A stretch of 19,788 nt of DNA from the NCBI GenBank assembly GCA_044375555.1, contig JBILML010000038.1:1-19788 (forward strand). Direction: 5' to 3'. The notes under the pieces are model-generated. The model saw nothing but the letters and a program-made list of their open reading frames with translations. It made no database searches and was not told where the DNA came from. Every line of letters begins with the position of its first letter. Position 1 is the stretch's first letter. The DNA comes from UBA967 sp044375555 (GTDB lineage Bacteria; Verrucomicrobiota; Verrucomicrobiia; Chthoniobacterales; Terrimicrobiaceae). Below, one piece after another: positions 1-7,931 of the stretch. The position numbers and the translations under genes were made by a program.

Positions 1-55
1 TGCGCCCCCAAACCCCGCACCGCTCGCCGCGGCAGGCGTTCGGGGGTCAAAAAGC

Positions 56-70
56 CCTGCCTGCGGCAGG
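56..70. other. Small GC-rich hairpin
   Basis: CCTGCC and GGCAGG form a perfect 6-base stem around the loop TGC. No T-run follows, so it is not a canonical intrinsic terminator. It resembles the short CAGGC-type hairpin repeats found elsewhere in the window (11502-11555) and may be one of them, or a terminator for a gene upstream of the window. Confidence 0.4.
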
Positions 71-124
71 ATCATAAAAGAAAATCACTCCGATCCCACT
101 TTTTTCCTTGCATGACTACATGCC

Positions 125-152
125 CGTTATTCGCGGGCAGAATTTCCGCTTT
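125..152 (+). repeat. Direct repeat A, copy 1
   Basis: These 28 bases are identical to 474-501. They contain the TTATTCGCGGGC core that also appears in the inverted repeat 396-486. In this copy, repeat A is separated from repeat B (229-337) by 76 bases; in copy 2, A and B are directly joined. Confidence 0.85.
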
Positions 153-228
153 ACCTCCCTCGCTCCCGCTCATGTCGCCCTTCGGGCTGCCTTCGGCAGG
201 CTACCCAGCCAGCGCCCGCTGGCATGTG
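153..228. repeat. 76-base hairpin cluster between repeats A and B
   Basis: This segment is absent from the second copy of the repeat. It contains three neighbouring perfect hairpins: GCCC-TTC-GGGC at 177-187, CTGCC-TTC-GGCAG at 187-199, and GCCAGC-GCCC-GCTGGC at 208-223. It may be a small insertion in copy 1, or the part lost from copy 2. Confidence 0.6.
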
Positions 229-337
229 TTCCACTTCCCCTATACGCCCCGTCGGCTCTGCGGGAGTGCGGACGGCGCTGCGCGCCTGAGACTTGGGGCA
301 TCTCGGCGATCTGCCCCTACCCAGGGGAACGAAGTGG
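229..337 (+). repeat. Direct repeat B, copy 1 (109 bases)
   Basis: This stretch is identical over 109 bases to 500-608. Inside are short self-complementary parts, for example GGGGCA pairing with TGCCCC over an 11-base loop, followed by CCCCT-ACCC-AGGGG. It has no coding signature. The perfect identity of two nearby copies points to recent duplication or gene conversion, or to a family of dispersed repeats. Confidence 0.85.
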
Positions 338-395
338 ACGGCGAATGCGCAGCAGCGCCTATCGAAAACCCACATCAGCGGCCATGCCGCCCTTG

Positions 396-486
396 CCCGC
401 GAATGACGCGAATCCACGCGAATAAAACCATGGCAGATAAGCTTTTGTATTCTTCCCCATTCGCGACTATTTGCGTTATTCGCGGG
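396..486. repeat. Imperfect inverted repeat with TTCGCG-rich 28-base arms
   Basis: Arms 396-423 and 459-486 are inverted copies of each other with about 22 of 28 positions matching, separated by 35 bases. The left arm carries GCGAAT three times (399, 408, 418). The right arm runs into repeat A copy 2. A related sequence with CCCGCGAATGGC occurs near 19399. This looks like a dispersed palindromic repeat unit, not a gene. Confidence 0.65.
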
Positions 487-608
487 CAGAATTTCCGCTT
501 TCCACTTCCCCTATACGCCCCGTCGGCTCTGCGGGAGTGCGGACGGCGCTGCGCGCCTGAGACTTGGGGCATCTCGGCGATCTGCCCCTACCCAGGGGAA
601 CGAAGTGG
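474..608 (+). repeat. Direct repeats A and B, copy 2 (joined)
   Basis: Bases 474-501 repeat 125-152 and bases 500-608 repeat 229-337, both without mismatch. Here A and B abut, overlapping by two bases, with the 76-base hairpin cluster missing. The end of B lies about 35 bases before the first copy of the 17-base motif in the AraC upstream region. Confidence 0.85.
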
Positions 609-641
609 GAGCGGCTAGTCATCTCCCGGGTATGCGCTAGA

Positions 642-658
642 TCAAACGAACTATAGAC
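642..658 (+). promoter_or_regulatory. 17-base motif, site 1 (possible operator or promoter)
   Basis: TCAAACGAACTATAGAC matches sites at 743-759 (minus strand) and 8041-8057 with consensus TCAAACGARSYATAVRC. It lies 135 bases upstream of the AraC gene. The TATAGA part could serve as a -10 element, but no good -35 is visible, so an operator for the AraC protein is at least as likely. Confidence 0.45.
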
Positions 659-671
659 GAATGGGCCGCAA

Positions 672-798
672 ATCATGATTTTCAAAAAAAATCCTCGTCG
701 TCGTGCATTTGTCCGCTTATCCCCACGCCGCAACTCTTTCCGGCTTATGCCTCGTTTGATGTTGCTGCACCGTGATCACCTTTTGAAAATCCCATGAT
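672..798. promoter_or_regulatory. Widely spaced inverted repeat flanking the AraC leader
   Basis: GATTTTCAAAA at 677-687 is the exact reverse complement of TTTTGAAAATC at 781-791. The match extends outward to an ATCATG block on each side (672-677 and, on the other strand, 793-798) if a two-base gap is allowed. The right arm overlaps the AraC start codon at 794. The arms could be paired regulator half-sites for DNA looping, or a long-range RNA stem that covers the start. The 8-base palindrome GTGATCAC lies at 772-779. Confidence 0.4.
743..759 (-). promoter_or_regulatory. 17-base motif, site 2 (inverted)
   Basis: On the minus strand this reads TCAAACGAGGCATAAGC, matching sites 1 and 3 at 13 and 12 of 17 positions, with eight identical leading bases. 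It lies 34 bases before the AraC start codon and points in the opposite direction from site 1. Confidence 0.45.
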
Positions 799-1720
799 CG
801 AAGATTTGAAGCTCCGGGGAAAATACGGCGGATTTCTTTTTCTCGCGGATGCCCAACGCGGAATTCCTTGGTTGAAGACCCACCAGCACGCGGAGCTCGA
901 GATCAACTTGGTGGCTCGCGGTTCGGTGACCTATGTCATCGGCAAGAGCAGTTACACCTTTTACCAAGGAGAATGCGTGTGGCTTTTTCCCGGTCAGCCG
1001 CACCGATGCATCGATCGCACGGCGGATGCGCTTTACTATGTTGCGCAATTCAAGCCTTCCTTGATCGCCCGCAGTTGCCATCAGGAAAAAAGTGACATTC
1101 TAAAAAAAACCCGCCCTCCGAAAAATGCCGTTCTTCACACCATTCTGCCTCCGGTGAAGTTTGGGTTGCTCCGGGGCATCATGGATTCTCTTCTTGAGGA
1201 GGGGCTCGATGCCGACACATTGAACCGCGAGGTCGGCTACGGGATTTCGCCCGGCTTTCGCTATGAACACCCGAATCCGGATTTGCTCAATGCAGGCCTC
1301 GCTCACTTCCTGCAGTTGGCTTGGGATTGTCAATTGGCCTCCGCGACCAAGCAGCGCGCCACCCCGTTGCATCCAGCCGTCCTGAAGGCGCTCGATCTCT
1401 TGAAAAAAGAATCCGAGTTCGAGTGTCTCGAGGAATTGGCCCATGAGTGCGGTGCGAGTGCCGCCTACCTGAGTCGCTCATTCAAACAACAGGTCGGAGT
1501 GCCCATCAATCGCTACCGAAACACCATGCGGCTCGAGAGGTTTTGGGAAATTCGGAAAAACTCCACCCGCCAAATGACGCTCTCCGAGGCTGTCTTCGAG
1601 GCAGGCTTCGGCAGCTACCCGCAATTTTCGAAAGTTCATCGTTCCATCTTCGGCCGCAGTCCGCGAGAAATTGACAACAAGCTCACCAAGCCCTCGCAAT
1701 CAACGACCCCATCCCAATGA
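794..1720 (+). CDS. AraC-family transcriptional regulator with cupin sensor domain
   Basis: This 308-residue protein has the usual two-part AraC layout. Residues about 25-90 resemble the cupin-like ligand-binding fold, with a HQHAELE stretch and a GECVWLFPGQPH segment. The C-terminal residues about 192-298 carry two helix-turn-helix units: the first around 210-231 (LAHECGASAAYLSRSFK) and the second around 262-285 (LSEAVFEAGFGSYPQFSK), followed by the family's G-x-SP element. The ATG at 794 has no Shine-Dalgarno sequence. The stop overlaps the GH2 start as ATGA, so the two genes are probably translated together. By context it likely senses a sugar and controls the glycan locus, perhaps through the 17-base motif upstream. 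The inducer is unknown; xylose is a guess from the neighbours. Confidence 0.9.
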   Translation: MIEDLKLRGKYGGFLFLADAQRGIPWLKTHQHAELEINLVARGSVTYVIGKSSYTFYQGECVWLFPGQPHRCIDRTADALYYVAQFKPSLIARSCHQEKSDILKKTRPPKNAVLHTILPPVKFGLLRGIMDSLLEEGLDADTLNREVGYGISPGFRYEHPNPDLLNAGLAHFLQLAWDCQLASATKQRATPLHPAVLKALDLLKKESEFECLEELAHECGASAAYLSRSFKQQVGVPINRYRNTMRLERFWEIRKNSTRQMTLSEAVFEAGFGSYPQFSKVHRSIFGRSPREIDNKLTKPSQSTTPSQ

Positions 1721-4700
1721 AAAAAACCGCCCTCGTTCTTTTTCTTCAGGCTTGCTGCCTGCTCCCGTCCGTAGCTCAAGCCGCCACGAATCAACCCTTG
1801 CGGGACGAGGTGTGCCTGAATGGAGTGTGGAATCTTGAAGTCGAGGGAGTCGAGAAGCCGGCACAGGTGCGCGTGCCGGGATCTTTTGCGGGACAGGACG
1901 AGCTTTGGGGAAAAGAGCACTGGGATGTCTGGGACTACCCGAAAGATTGGCGCAACAAGCCGGCCACCTATGTGCGCTCGATCGAGGTTCCCGAAAACCT
2001 CGGCAATCGCCGGGTCTTGATCCACATCGGCGGCGTGCGCCATGTCGTGAAGGTTACGGTGAATGGCAAGGAGGTCGGAAATTGGTGGGACTCGTATGTG
2101 CCGTTTGAATTCGACATCACCGAGGCCTTGAAGCCCGGCGACAACGAGCTCCGCATTCATGTCTCCGATGCGAAGACTTGCGGGCTTTTCGAGGACTACA
2201 ATTCCAGCCGCCGGGGGATTTATCGGGATGTGTTTTTAAAATTCGTCCCCGAGGTGCGCGTGACGCCTGATCTTTTTGTGAAGACCTCGGTGCAGCGCGG
2301 AGAGATCGCCTGCGATGTGCCGGTGCGCAATGACACGGCCAAGGAGCAAACGGTCGGACTCCGCTTTCAGGTGCTGGAAAAGGACGGCACGGCTGTGAAA
2401 TCCTGGGCCTCGCCGGAGAAGCTGACGATCGCCGCTGGCGCGGAGAAAACGCTGACCTCCTCCGAGGCATGGAGCGATCCGCACCTGTGGTCGATCGACG
2501 ACCCGCATTTGTATTTTTTGGAGACCGAAGTGATCGGGGCTGACGGCAAGGTGCTCGACAGGCATCGCCAGAGGTTTGGTTTTCGAGAGATCACCTGGAA
2601 CGGGCCGCATCTCTACTTGAATGGAAACGAGATTTTCCTGCGCGGAAACGGGGACCACCCGCAGGGCGACCTGCAAGGCGGCAAGGAATACAGCGAGGCC
2701 TGGATCCGCCAACTCAAGAGCCAGGGCGTCGAGCTCATGCGGCTGCACAACCTGCCTCGACATCAGGGAATTTATGACGCGGCGGACGAGATGGGATTCT
2801 TGCTTCTCAGCGAGGCCAGCCACCATTTCCGAATGCCGCCGGACGATCTCGCCAAGGCCCACATGGAGCACCTGGTGAAGTGGCTCCGCAACCGACCCTC
2901 GGTGATGATGTGGGTCGTCGCGAACGAACTCCACTGGCGGAATTTTCCCGAGCCGGTTTTCTTGATCGAACTCTGCCGCCAGCTCGATCCCACGCGCCCC
3001 GCCTACAACAGCGATTTCTGCGAGTGGAGCCGCCATGGCGATGTCCTCTCCAAGCATTACGACGCCACGGCCGTCTGGTCGGATTGGCAAAAATTCGGAC
3101 CCGACAAGCCGATGGTGTGGGATGAAATCGGCAATGTCTGGCAACAAGATCGCCCGCTGAAAACCGGGCCGGCCGGCTACGAAATCTCCTCGCAGGATGT
3201 GGCCACCGGCATCTGGCGCGACGGTTGGGAGCAGATGCGCAACGACATCCTTCTTTTTGCCGACGGCAAGGAAATGGATGGCCGTTTCTACCGCGTGAAT
3301 GCCTATGTGCCTTGGGAGTTCAGCTATGTCTTCTTCCGCCACCAACCCTTCAACAACTTCCAGCGCCTCACGCTCAATCACGGCGACACGACAGGCCAGC
3401 CGGGCATCAAGCCCGCTTTCATCGAGCCCTGCTCCACGACCATCAATGTGTGGGATCCCACGCTGCCCGAGTTCCAGCCAAATCCCGGCCTGTATTGCTT
3501 CAGCGAATTCCTCCAGCGGGTGCGTTTCCCGGATGACCCCAAGGAGCGCACTTGGTTTTCCGGAGAGAAAATCTCCCGCCAAGGCCGCTTGTTCTATGAG
3601 GACCATCGCCCCGCCGACAAGGTGGAGTTCCGCGTGGAAACCCCCGCTGGCGAGGTTTTGACGACCTCCACTAAGGAAGTCGCTCTCAAGCCCGGCGAGT
3701 ATGTGCCGGTCTTCGAGTCCGCTTGGGCGCTGCCTCCGGTCGAAACCGCCACGCCGGTGCGTCTGGTGCGTCAATTTTCCAACAAGGGTGCCGTCGGCTA
3801 CCGACAGGTCTCCGAGGCGAAAATCTTCCCGCCTTTGAAAAAGCCCGACCTCGCCGCCCAAAAGATCGCCGTGGTCGGAGAGCCGCTTCAGAAGCTCCTC
3901 GGCGGTGCGGGCGTTCCACTCGAAAAGGCCGACATCATCGTGGCCGAAACATGGGATCCGGCCTTCGAGCCTCTCGTGGAAAACGGCGCGCGGGTTCTGG
4001 TTCAGCCCTTGGGATCCGCAGCAAGCTCGGATGTGATGGGCCACCTCTCCATTCAGCCGATCGGCAAGCAACTCGCCTTCGAAGGTCCCATCGAGGGGTA
4101 TCGCTTCGCCGAGGGTTTGACCCTTCGCCACGGCACGCCCGGAATGGAAAAGTCGCTGCTCACCGAGAAGAAATATTTAATGAACAAACCTCAGCCCGGT
4201 TCGTGGGTGGCTGTTGATTTCGATGGGGCCTTGGATTTCACGACCACGGGCACGGTCTTGATGGGTTACAACCTCTGGAAACATCCCGGCACGGACGGTT
4301 ACGAAAAACAATGGAAGAACGCGGGAGGCGCTCCTTTCTATAAAAAATCCGTCCGGCTTCTTTTAGAGGACGCAACCGGAAATTGGTTTGTCTCCGACAA
4401 GAAGGATGCCCAGGCGATCGAGCGGCTGAAGCCCCTTCCTTTCAAAGGCACGCTTTCGTTCGACTGCCCGCGCATGGCATGGCGGCCTGTGCGTCTGGAG
4501 GCGGGAGGATTTGTCGAAACGGGTGGGGACGCGAAGCCCAACCTCTCGCGCGTCTCGGCGGTTGGATTTGTTTTCGACGAAAGCAATCCCGACGCGGAGA
4601 TCCAATTCGAAGGATTCGATCTCGCCGGCAGCGCCGGACCGGCGGCCTTTGTCCAACCAGGCGGAGTCGCCCACCGGGTGTTGGACGGCCTCGGCCAGGA

Positions 4701-6411
4701 AGACTTCTCATTCTGGCGCGGAGGCAGCTCCGCATCGCTCCTTCCGTTGCCGGCCAACCGCAATGCGCGCCGCATTCTTTTTGGAAGCAAGGATGGGCTC
4801 GGCTCCGCCCTGCAGGAGGTTTTCCTCGGACGAGGGGTGGTGCTCGAGAGCGCTTTGAATCTCGGGGACATGAAGGAACCCGCCGCCGGATTTCTCCTCA
4901 ATCGGATGATCGATTATTTGGCGAACTACCAGCCCGCCCAAATCAAGAGGCCGCTCGTGGTCCTCGGCGATAGCGGCTTGTTGAAATGGTTCCAAAACCT
5001 CGGAGCCGACGCCCGCGCCGCCAAACCCGGGGAATCCATCGATCCTCAAGCCATCCTGGTTGTCGATGCCCGCACGGCGAACTCCTTGGACTCAGCCAAA
5101 GCCTCCCTCTCCGCCCATCTGACAGCCGGCGGCACAGTCTTCTTCTCCGAGGTGACGCCGGAAACCATCGCGACCGTGGCAACGCTTGTCGGCAAGCCCC
5201 TCCGGTTGACCGATCCCTTCTTCGGCCAGCGTGCTTATTGCATCAAAGCCCCGGTTTCCTGGACGCGGATCGATACGCCCCACCAGTGGGTGGATTACTA
5301 CGATGGCGTTCTCGTGCCCTATCCCTTCGAGCCAAACTTCAGCCCGCTCCTCGCAGGCGTGGCAAACATCGACCTCGAGTGGGGCGGAAAGCCGATGTTC
5401 ACGAGCGGCATCGAGATCGAGGGGATGAATCCCGTCTCGCCCGGTCCCGACCATCAAATCCTGATCAGCAATTGGCACATCGGCTCCGAGCCCACCAACA
5501 ACCTCTACGGAGAAATGCTCAACGGCGTGCGCGACCTGCGTCAGAACACTTGGTTTGTGAACCGCGACCCGGTCTTGCTCGAGGTCTCCGCGCAAGGAGG
5601 CCGCGCGTTGATCTCCCAACTCGACCTGCCAGCCGGAGGAGAAAAATCCGCCCGCGTCATGCAAACCCTACTCACCAACCTCGGCGTTTCCTTTGGCGGA
5701 GCCGCTCCCATGGCCGCTGAGAAAGCCTACGCCGCCGGCGGGCGTGCGGACCAACTTCGCAGGCTCGCCGCCCACGATGCCCGACTCACCCCGGCCAAGC
5801 GCCAGTTCTATGGAACCCCAAATCCTCTGCCCGACTACCTCGTTGGCACGAATATCGGCGGAGCCAAAACAGCCGTGGCGCTGCCACTCATGGGCTTCTT
5901 TGGAGATTCCGTGTCATTGGGTCTCGCGCAGCCGCTCACCCAAAAGCTCCAGGAGGTCGTTCGACTGGACAAGCCCGCCACGCTCGGCGCTTCAGGCGTT
6001 GCCGCGACGGAGGCGAAGACTGCGATGGGTGATAAAAAATATGCCCGCGTGGTGTTCACCCTCGGGGAGGCCGATCTGGATGCGAAAACCTCCGACGCGG
6101 ACTTCCTCAAAAATCTCGAAGCGCTTTGGAAAACACTCGCCGCCTCGTCCGAAAAGCTCTACTGGATTCCTATTCCCTCGGCATTCCATTCTGGCGACCC
6201 CAAGCGCGCAGCCCGCGCCAAGCATTTGAACGAAATCTCGGAGCATTTCTTCGAGGGCAAAGATGTCTACAAAGTTCCCTTCATCTACGCGAAGCCCGAG
6301 GAATTGCCTGCAGGCTATGTTTTCGGCCAAAGCAAATCCTTCCAGCCTGCGGAAGCCCAAATCATCGCGGACCGCTTGGGCGAAGCCGTGATTTCCTTTG
6401 GAGCCCAATAA
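1717..6411 (+). CDS. Secreted glycoside hydrolase family 2 enzyme with long C-terminal extension
   Basis: This 1564-residue protein starts with a signal peptide (about 1-22, SVAQA before the mature part; a lipoprotein reading at Cys13 is possible but weaker). The GH2 core follows: sugar-binding jelly-roll (about 30-175), immunoglobulin-like domain (180-288) and TIM barrel (295-570). MRLHNLPRH at 341-349, the acid/base Glu404 in VANELHW and the nucleophile candidate Glu470 in VWDEIGN are in family order. The rest is far longer than a normal GH2: a beta-rich region (about 800-985), a Rossmann or GATase1-like region (about 1070-1330), and a C-terminal SGNH-like domain (about 1388-1564) with GDS at 1396-1398 but no clear Asp-x-x-His. 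Substrate cannot be read from sequence; beta-xylosidase, beta-galactosidase or beta-glucuronidase are all possible, with xylose suggested by the neighbours. It is translationally coupled to the AraC gene and followed after 48 bases by a sugar porter. Confidence 0.9.
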   Translation: MKKTALVLFLQACCLLPSVAQAATNQPLRDEVCLNGVWNLEVEGVEKPAQVRVPGSFAGQDELWGKEHWDVWDYPKDWRNKPATYVRSIEVPENLGNRRVLIHIGGVRHVVKVTVNGKEVGNWWDSYVPFEFDITEALKPGDNELRIHVSDAKTCGLFEDYNSSRRGIYRDVFLKFVPEVRVTPDLFVKTSVQRGEIACDVPVRNDTAKEQTVGLRFQVLEKDGTAVKSWASPEKLTIAAGAEKTLTSSEAWSDPHLWSIDDPHLYFLETEVIGADGKVLDRHRQRFGFREITWNGPHLYLNGNEIFLRGNGDHPQGDLQGGKEYSEAWIRQLKSQGVELMRLHNLPRHQGIYDAADEMGFLLLSEASHHFRMPPDDLAKAHMEHLVKWLRNRPSVMMWVVANELHWRNFPEPVFLIELCRQLDPTRPAYNSDFCEWSRHGDVLSKHYDATAVWSDWQKFGPDKPMVWDEIGNVWQQDRPLKTGPAGYEISSQDVATGIWRDGWEQMRNDILLFADGKEMDGRFYRVNAYVPWEFSYVFFRHQPFNNFQRLTLNHGDTTGQPGIKPAFIEPCSTTINVWDPTLPEFQPNPGLYCFSEFLQRVRFPDDPKERTWFSGEKISRQGRLFYEDHRPADKVEFRVETPAGEVLTTSTKEVALKPGEYVPVFESAWALPPVETATPVRLVRQFSNKGAVGYRQVSEAKIFPPLKKPDLAAQKIAVVGEPLQKLLGGAGVPLEKADIIVAETWDPAFEPLVENGARVLVQPLGSAASSDVMGHLSIQPIGKQLAFEGPIEGYRFAEGLTLRHGTPGMEKSLLTEKKYLMNKPQPGSWVAVDFDGALDFTTTGTVLMGYNLWKHPGTDGYEKQWKNAGGAPFYKKSVRLLLEDATGNWFVSDKKDAQAIERLKPLPFKGTLSFDCPRMAWRPVRLEAGGFVETGGDAKPNLSRVSAVGFVFDESNPDAEIQFEGFDLAGSAGPAAFVQPGGVAHRVLDGLGQEDFSFWRGGSSASLLPLPANRNARRILFGSKDGLGSALQEVFLGRGVVLESALNLGDMKEPAAGFLLNRMIDYLANYQPAQIKRPLVVLGDSGLLKWFQNLGADARAAKPGESIDPQAILVVDARTANSLDSAKASLSAHLTAGGTVFFSEVTPETIATVATLVGKPLRLTDPFFGQRAYCIKAPVSWTRIDTPHQWVDYYDGVLVPYPFEPNFSPLLAGVANIDLEWGGKPMFTSGIEIEGMNPVSPGPDHQILISNWHIGSEPTNNLYGEMLNGVRDLRQNTWFVNRDPVLLEVSAQGGRALISQLDLPAGGEKSARVMQTLLTNLGVSFGGAAPMAAEKAYAAGGRADQLRRLAAHDARLTPAKRQFYGTPNPLPDYLVGTNIGGAKTAVALPLMGFFGDSVSLGLAQPLTQKLQEVVRLDKPATLGASGVAATEAKTAMGDKKYARVVFTLGEADLDAKTSDADFLKNLEALWKTLAASSEKLYWIPIPSAFHSGDPKRAARAKHLNEISEHFFEGKDVYKVPFIYAKPEELPAGYVFGQSKSFQPAEAQIIADRLGEAVISFGAQ

Positions 6412-6430
6412 CTCTTACCCTCCCAAACAA

Positions 6431-6456
6431 CCCACCACCACAACCCACCACCACAA
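6431..6456 (+). repeat. 13-base tandem duplication in the transporter leader
   Basis: CCCACCACCACAA occurs twice head to tail, ending three bases before the ATG at 6460. The whole 48-base gap between the GH2 stop and this ATG contains no G, so it cannot hold a Shine-Dalgarno sequence and should be unstructured. It probably acts as an open ribosome-loading leader. Confidence 0.8.
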
Positions 6457-6459
6457 CTC

Positions 6460-7860
6460 ATGAATAATAAAGACACCACCAACACAGGATTCGTCATCCT
6501 CATCAGCCTCGTCGCGACCATCGGCGGGTTTTTGTTCGGCTTCGACAGCGGAGTCATCAACGGAACCGTCGACGGCCTCAAGAAGGCCTTCAACTCCGAC
6601 AGTGTCGTCACCGGCTTCAATGTCGCCTCGATGCTTCTCGGCTGCGCCGTCGGCGCGTTTTTTGCCGGAACTCTGGCCGATAAAATGGGACGCCGTGCGA
6701 TCATGATTATTTCAGCGGTGTTTTTCATCGTGAGTGCTTGGGGGTCTGGCATCGCCACCGGGTCCGGGGAGTTCATCGTCTACCGGGTGATCGGCGGCTT
6801 TGCCGTCGGCGCGGCCAGCGTGATCGCGCCCGCCTACATCAGCGAGGTGGCCCCTGCCAAGTATCGCGGCATGCTGTCCTCCATCCAGCAGATCGCTATC
6901 ATTTCAGGCCTCTTCTGTGCTTTCCTCAGCAACTACTTCATCGCGGACATTTCGGGTGGATCGACTCAGATGTTTGCATGGGGCTATGAGGCCTGGCGCT
7001 GGATGTTCTGGATCGAACTCGCTCCCGCCTTTCTGTTCCTCTTCGCGCTTTTCTTTATTCCGGAAAGTCCCCGCTTCCTCGTGGCGGCAGGCAAAAACAC
7101 CAAGGCTCTTTCGGTTTTGACCAGCTTGATGGGCGAAAGCGCCTCCGCCAAACTGGCCGAAATCCAAAACACGCTGACTGGATCACACCACCGTCCGCGC
7201 CTCCGCGACATTTTGGATTCGAAGACCGGTATCCGCCCGATCGTCTGGGTCGGCGTCGGCCTTGCGGCTCTCCAGCAACTCGTCGGCATCAATGTCGTCT
7301 TTTACTACGGTGCGGTCCTCTGGCAGGCCGCGGGTTTCAGTGAGCAGGACTCCCTGCTCATCAATGTCGTGAGCGGCGGCGTGAGTATCGCCGCCTGCCT
7401 GGTGGCCACTTTTCTGGTGGACCGTGTCGGCCGCAAGCCGCTCCTGCTCGTCGGATCGATCGGCATGGCGATCACTCTGGGTGTGGTGGCGTTTGTTTTT
7501 GCCACGGGCGCCCTCGGCGAAAATGGAGCTCTCAAGCTCGGCGACACCCAAGGCCTCATCGCCCTGATCGCCGCGAACCTCTATGTCGTTTTCTTCAATG
7601 CCTCCTGGGGACCCGTCATGTGGATCATGCTCGGCGAGATGTTCCCGAACCAAATCCGTGGATCGGGCCTCGCCGTCAGCGGCCTCTCCCAGTGGGTCAC
7701 CAATTTCGGCATCACCATGTTGTTCCCCATCATGCTCACCAGCATCGGCCTGGGTGGGGCCTATGGCATCTATGCCTTCTTCGCCCTCATTTCGGCCTTC
7801 TTCGTCCTGAAATACACCCGCGAAACCAAGGGCCTCGAACTCGAAGACATGGAGGGGTGA
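6460..7860 (+). CDS. MFS sugar porter, probable xylose/hexose proton symporter
   Basis: This 466-residue protein is a 12-helix major facilitator of the sugar porter family (XylE/GLUT type). Family marks are present in order: GFLFGFDSGVINGT in helix 1, the loop motif DKMGRR, PESPRFL after helix 6, QQLVGINVVFYYG in helix 7 (the sugar-contacting QQ and N positions), DRVGRK in the second half, and the ETKGLELEDM end. Length fits the family. It would sit in the inner membrane and import a monosaccharide, usually with a proton. Its place between the GH2 enzyme and, further on, xylA-xylB suggests D-xylose, but porters of this group also carry glucose, galactose or arabinose. The start follows a C/A-rich leader with a 13-base tandem repeat. 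A strong hairpin lies 72 bases after the stop. Confidence 0.92.
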   Translation: MNNKDTTNTGFVILISLVATIGGFLFGFDSGVINGTVDGLKKAFNSDSVVTGFNVASMLLGCAVGAFFAGTLADKMGRRAIMIISAVFFIVSAWGSGIATGSGEFIVYRVIGGFAVGAASVIAPAYISEVAPAKYRGMLSSIQQIAIISGLFCAFLSNYFIADISGGSTQMFAWGYEAWRWMFWIELAPAFLFLFALFFIPESPRFLVAAGKNTKALSVLTSLMGESASAKLAEIQNTLTGSHHRPRLRDILDSKTGIRPIVWVGVGLAALQQLVGINVVFYYGAVLWQAAGFSEQDSLLINVVSGGVSIAACLVATFLVDRVGRKPLLLVGSIGMAITLGVVAFVFATGALGENGALKLGDTQGLIALIAANLYVVFFNASWGPVMWIMLGEMFPNQIRGSGLAVSGLSQWVTNFGITMLFPIMLTSIGLGGAYGIYAFFALISAFFVLKYTRETKGLELEDMEG

Positions 7861-7931
7861 AAACACTGGGATTCCCTCAGCCTTTCAAGTCCTCCTTTTA
7901 ATGCCCACTGGGATTTTTTGATCCCTTTCGA

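Larger units (their letters stand above)
1..793. other. Gene-free 5' region filled with repeats and regulatory sites
   Basis: No reading frame here looks like a real protein. Frame 1 is open from position 1 to 618, but its translation runs through two copies of the same DNA repeat in different frames and contains no recognisable domain. The stretch holds a small GC hairpin (56-70), a duplicated 28-base and 109-base sequence, a large imperfect inverted repeat (396-486), and, from about 640 to the AraC start at 794, probable control DNA. The end of an upstream gene before position about 100 cannot be excluded, because all three forward frames are open for at least the first 70 bases. Confidence 0.6.

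Noticed and set aside
1..618. Frame 1 open from the window start to 618, and overlapping short frames at 108-425
   Set aside because: The translation is arginine/proline-rich, passes through both copies of a DNA repeat, and has no domain or signal peptide. Open frames are common by chance in such GC-rich repeats.
1747..1758. Lipobox-like LQAC in the GH2 signal peptide
   Set aside because: The hydrophobic stretch before Cys13 is short, and a better signal peptidase I site (AQA) follows. A lipoprotein remains possible.
2236..4131. 631-residue open frame on the minus strand
   Set aside because: It lies wholly opposite the GH2 catalytic part, which has clear family motifs. Long antisense frames are expected opposite GC-rich coding DNA.
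7865..7916. 10-base direct repeat CACTGGGATT (7865-7874 and 7907-7916)
   Set aside because: Short and unaccompanied by other structure; may be chance. It could be looked at again if it recurs in the genome.
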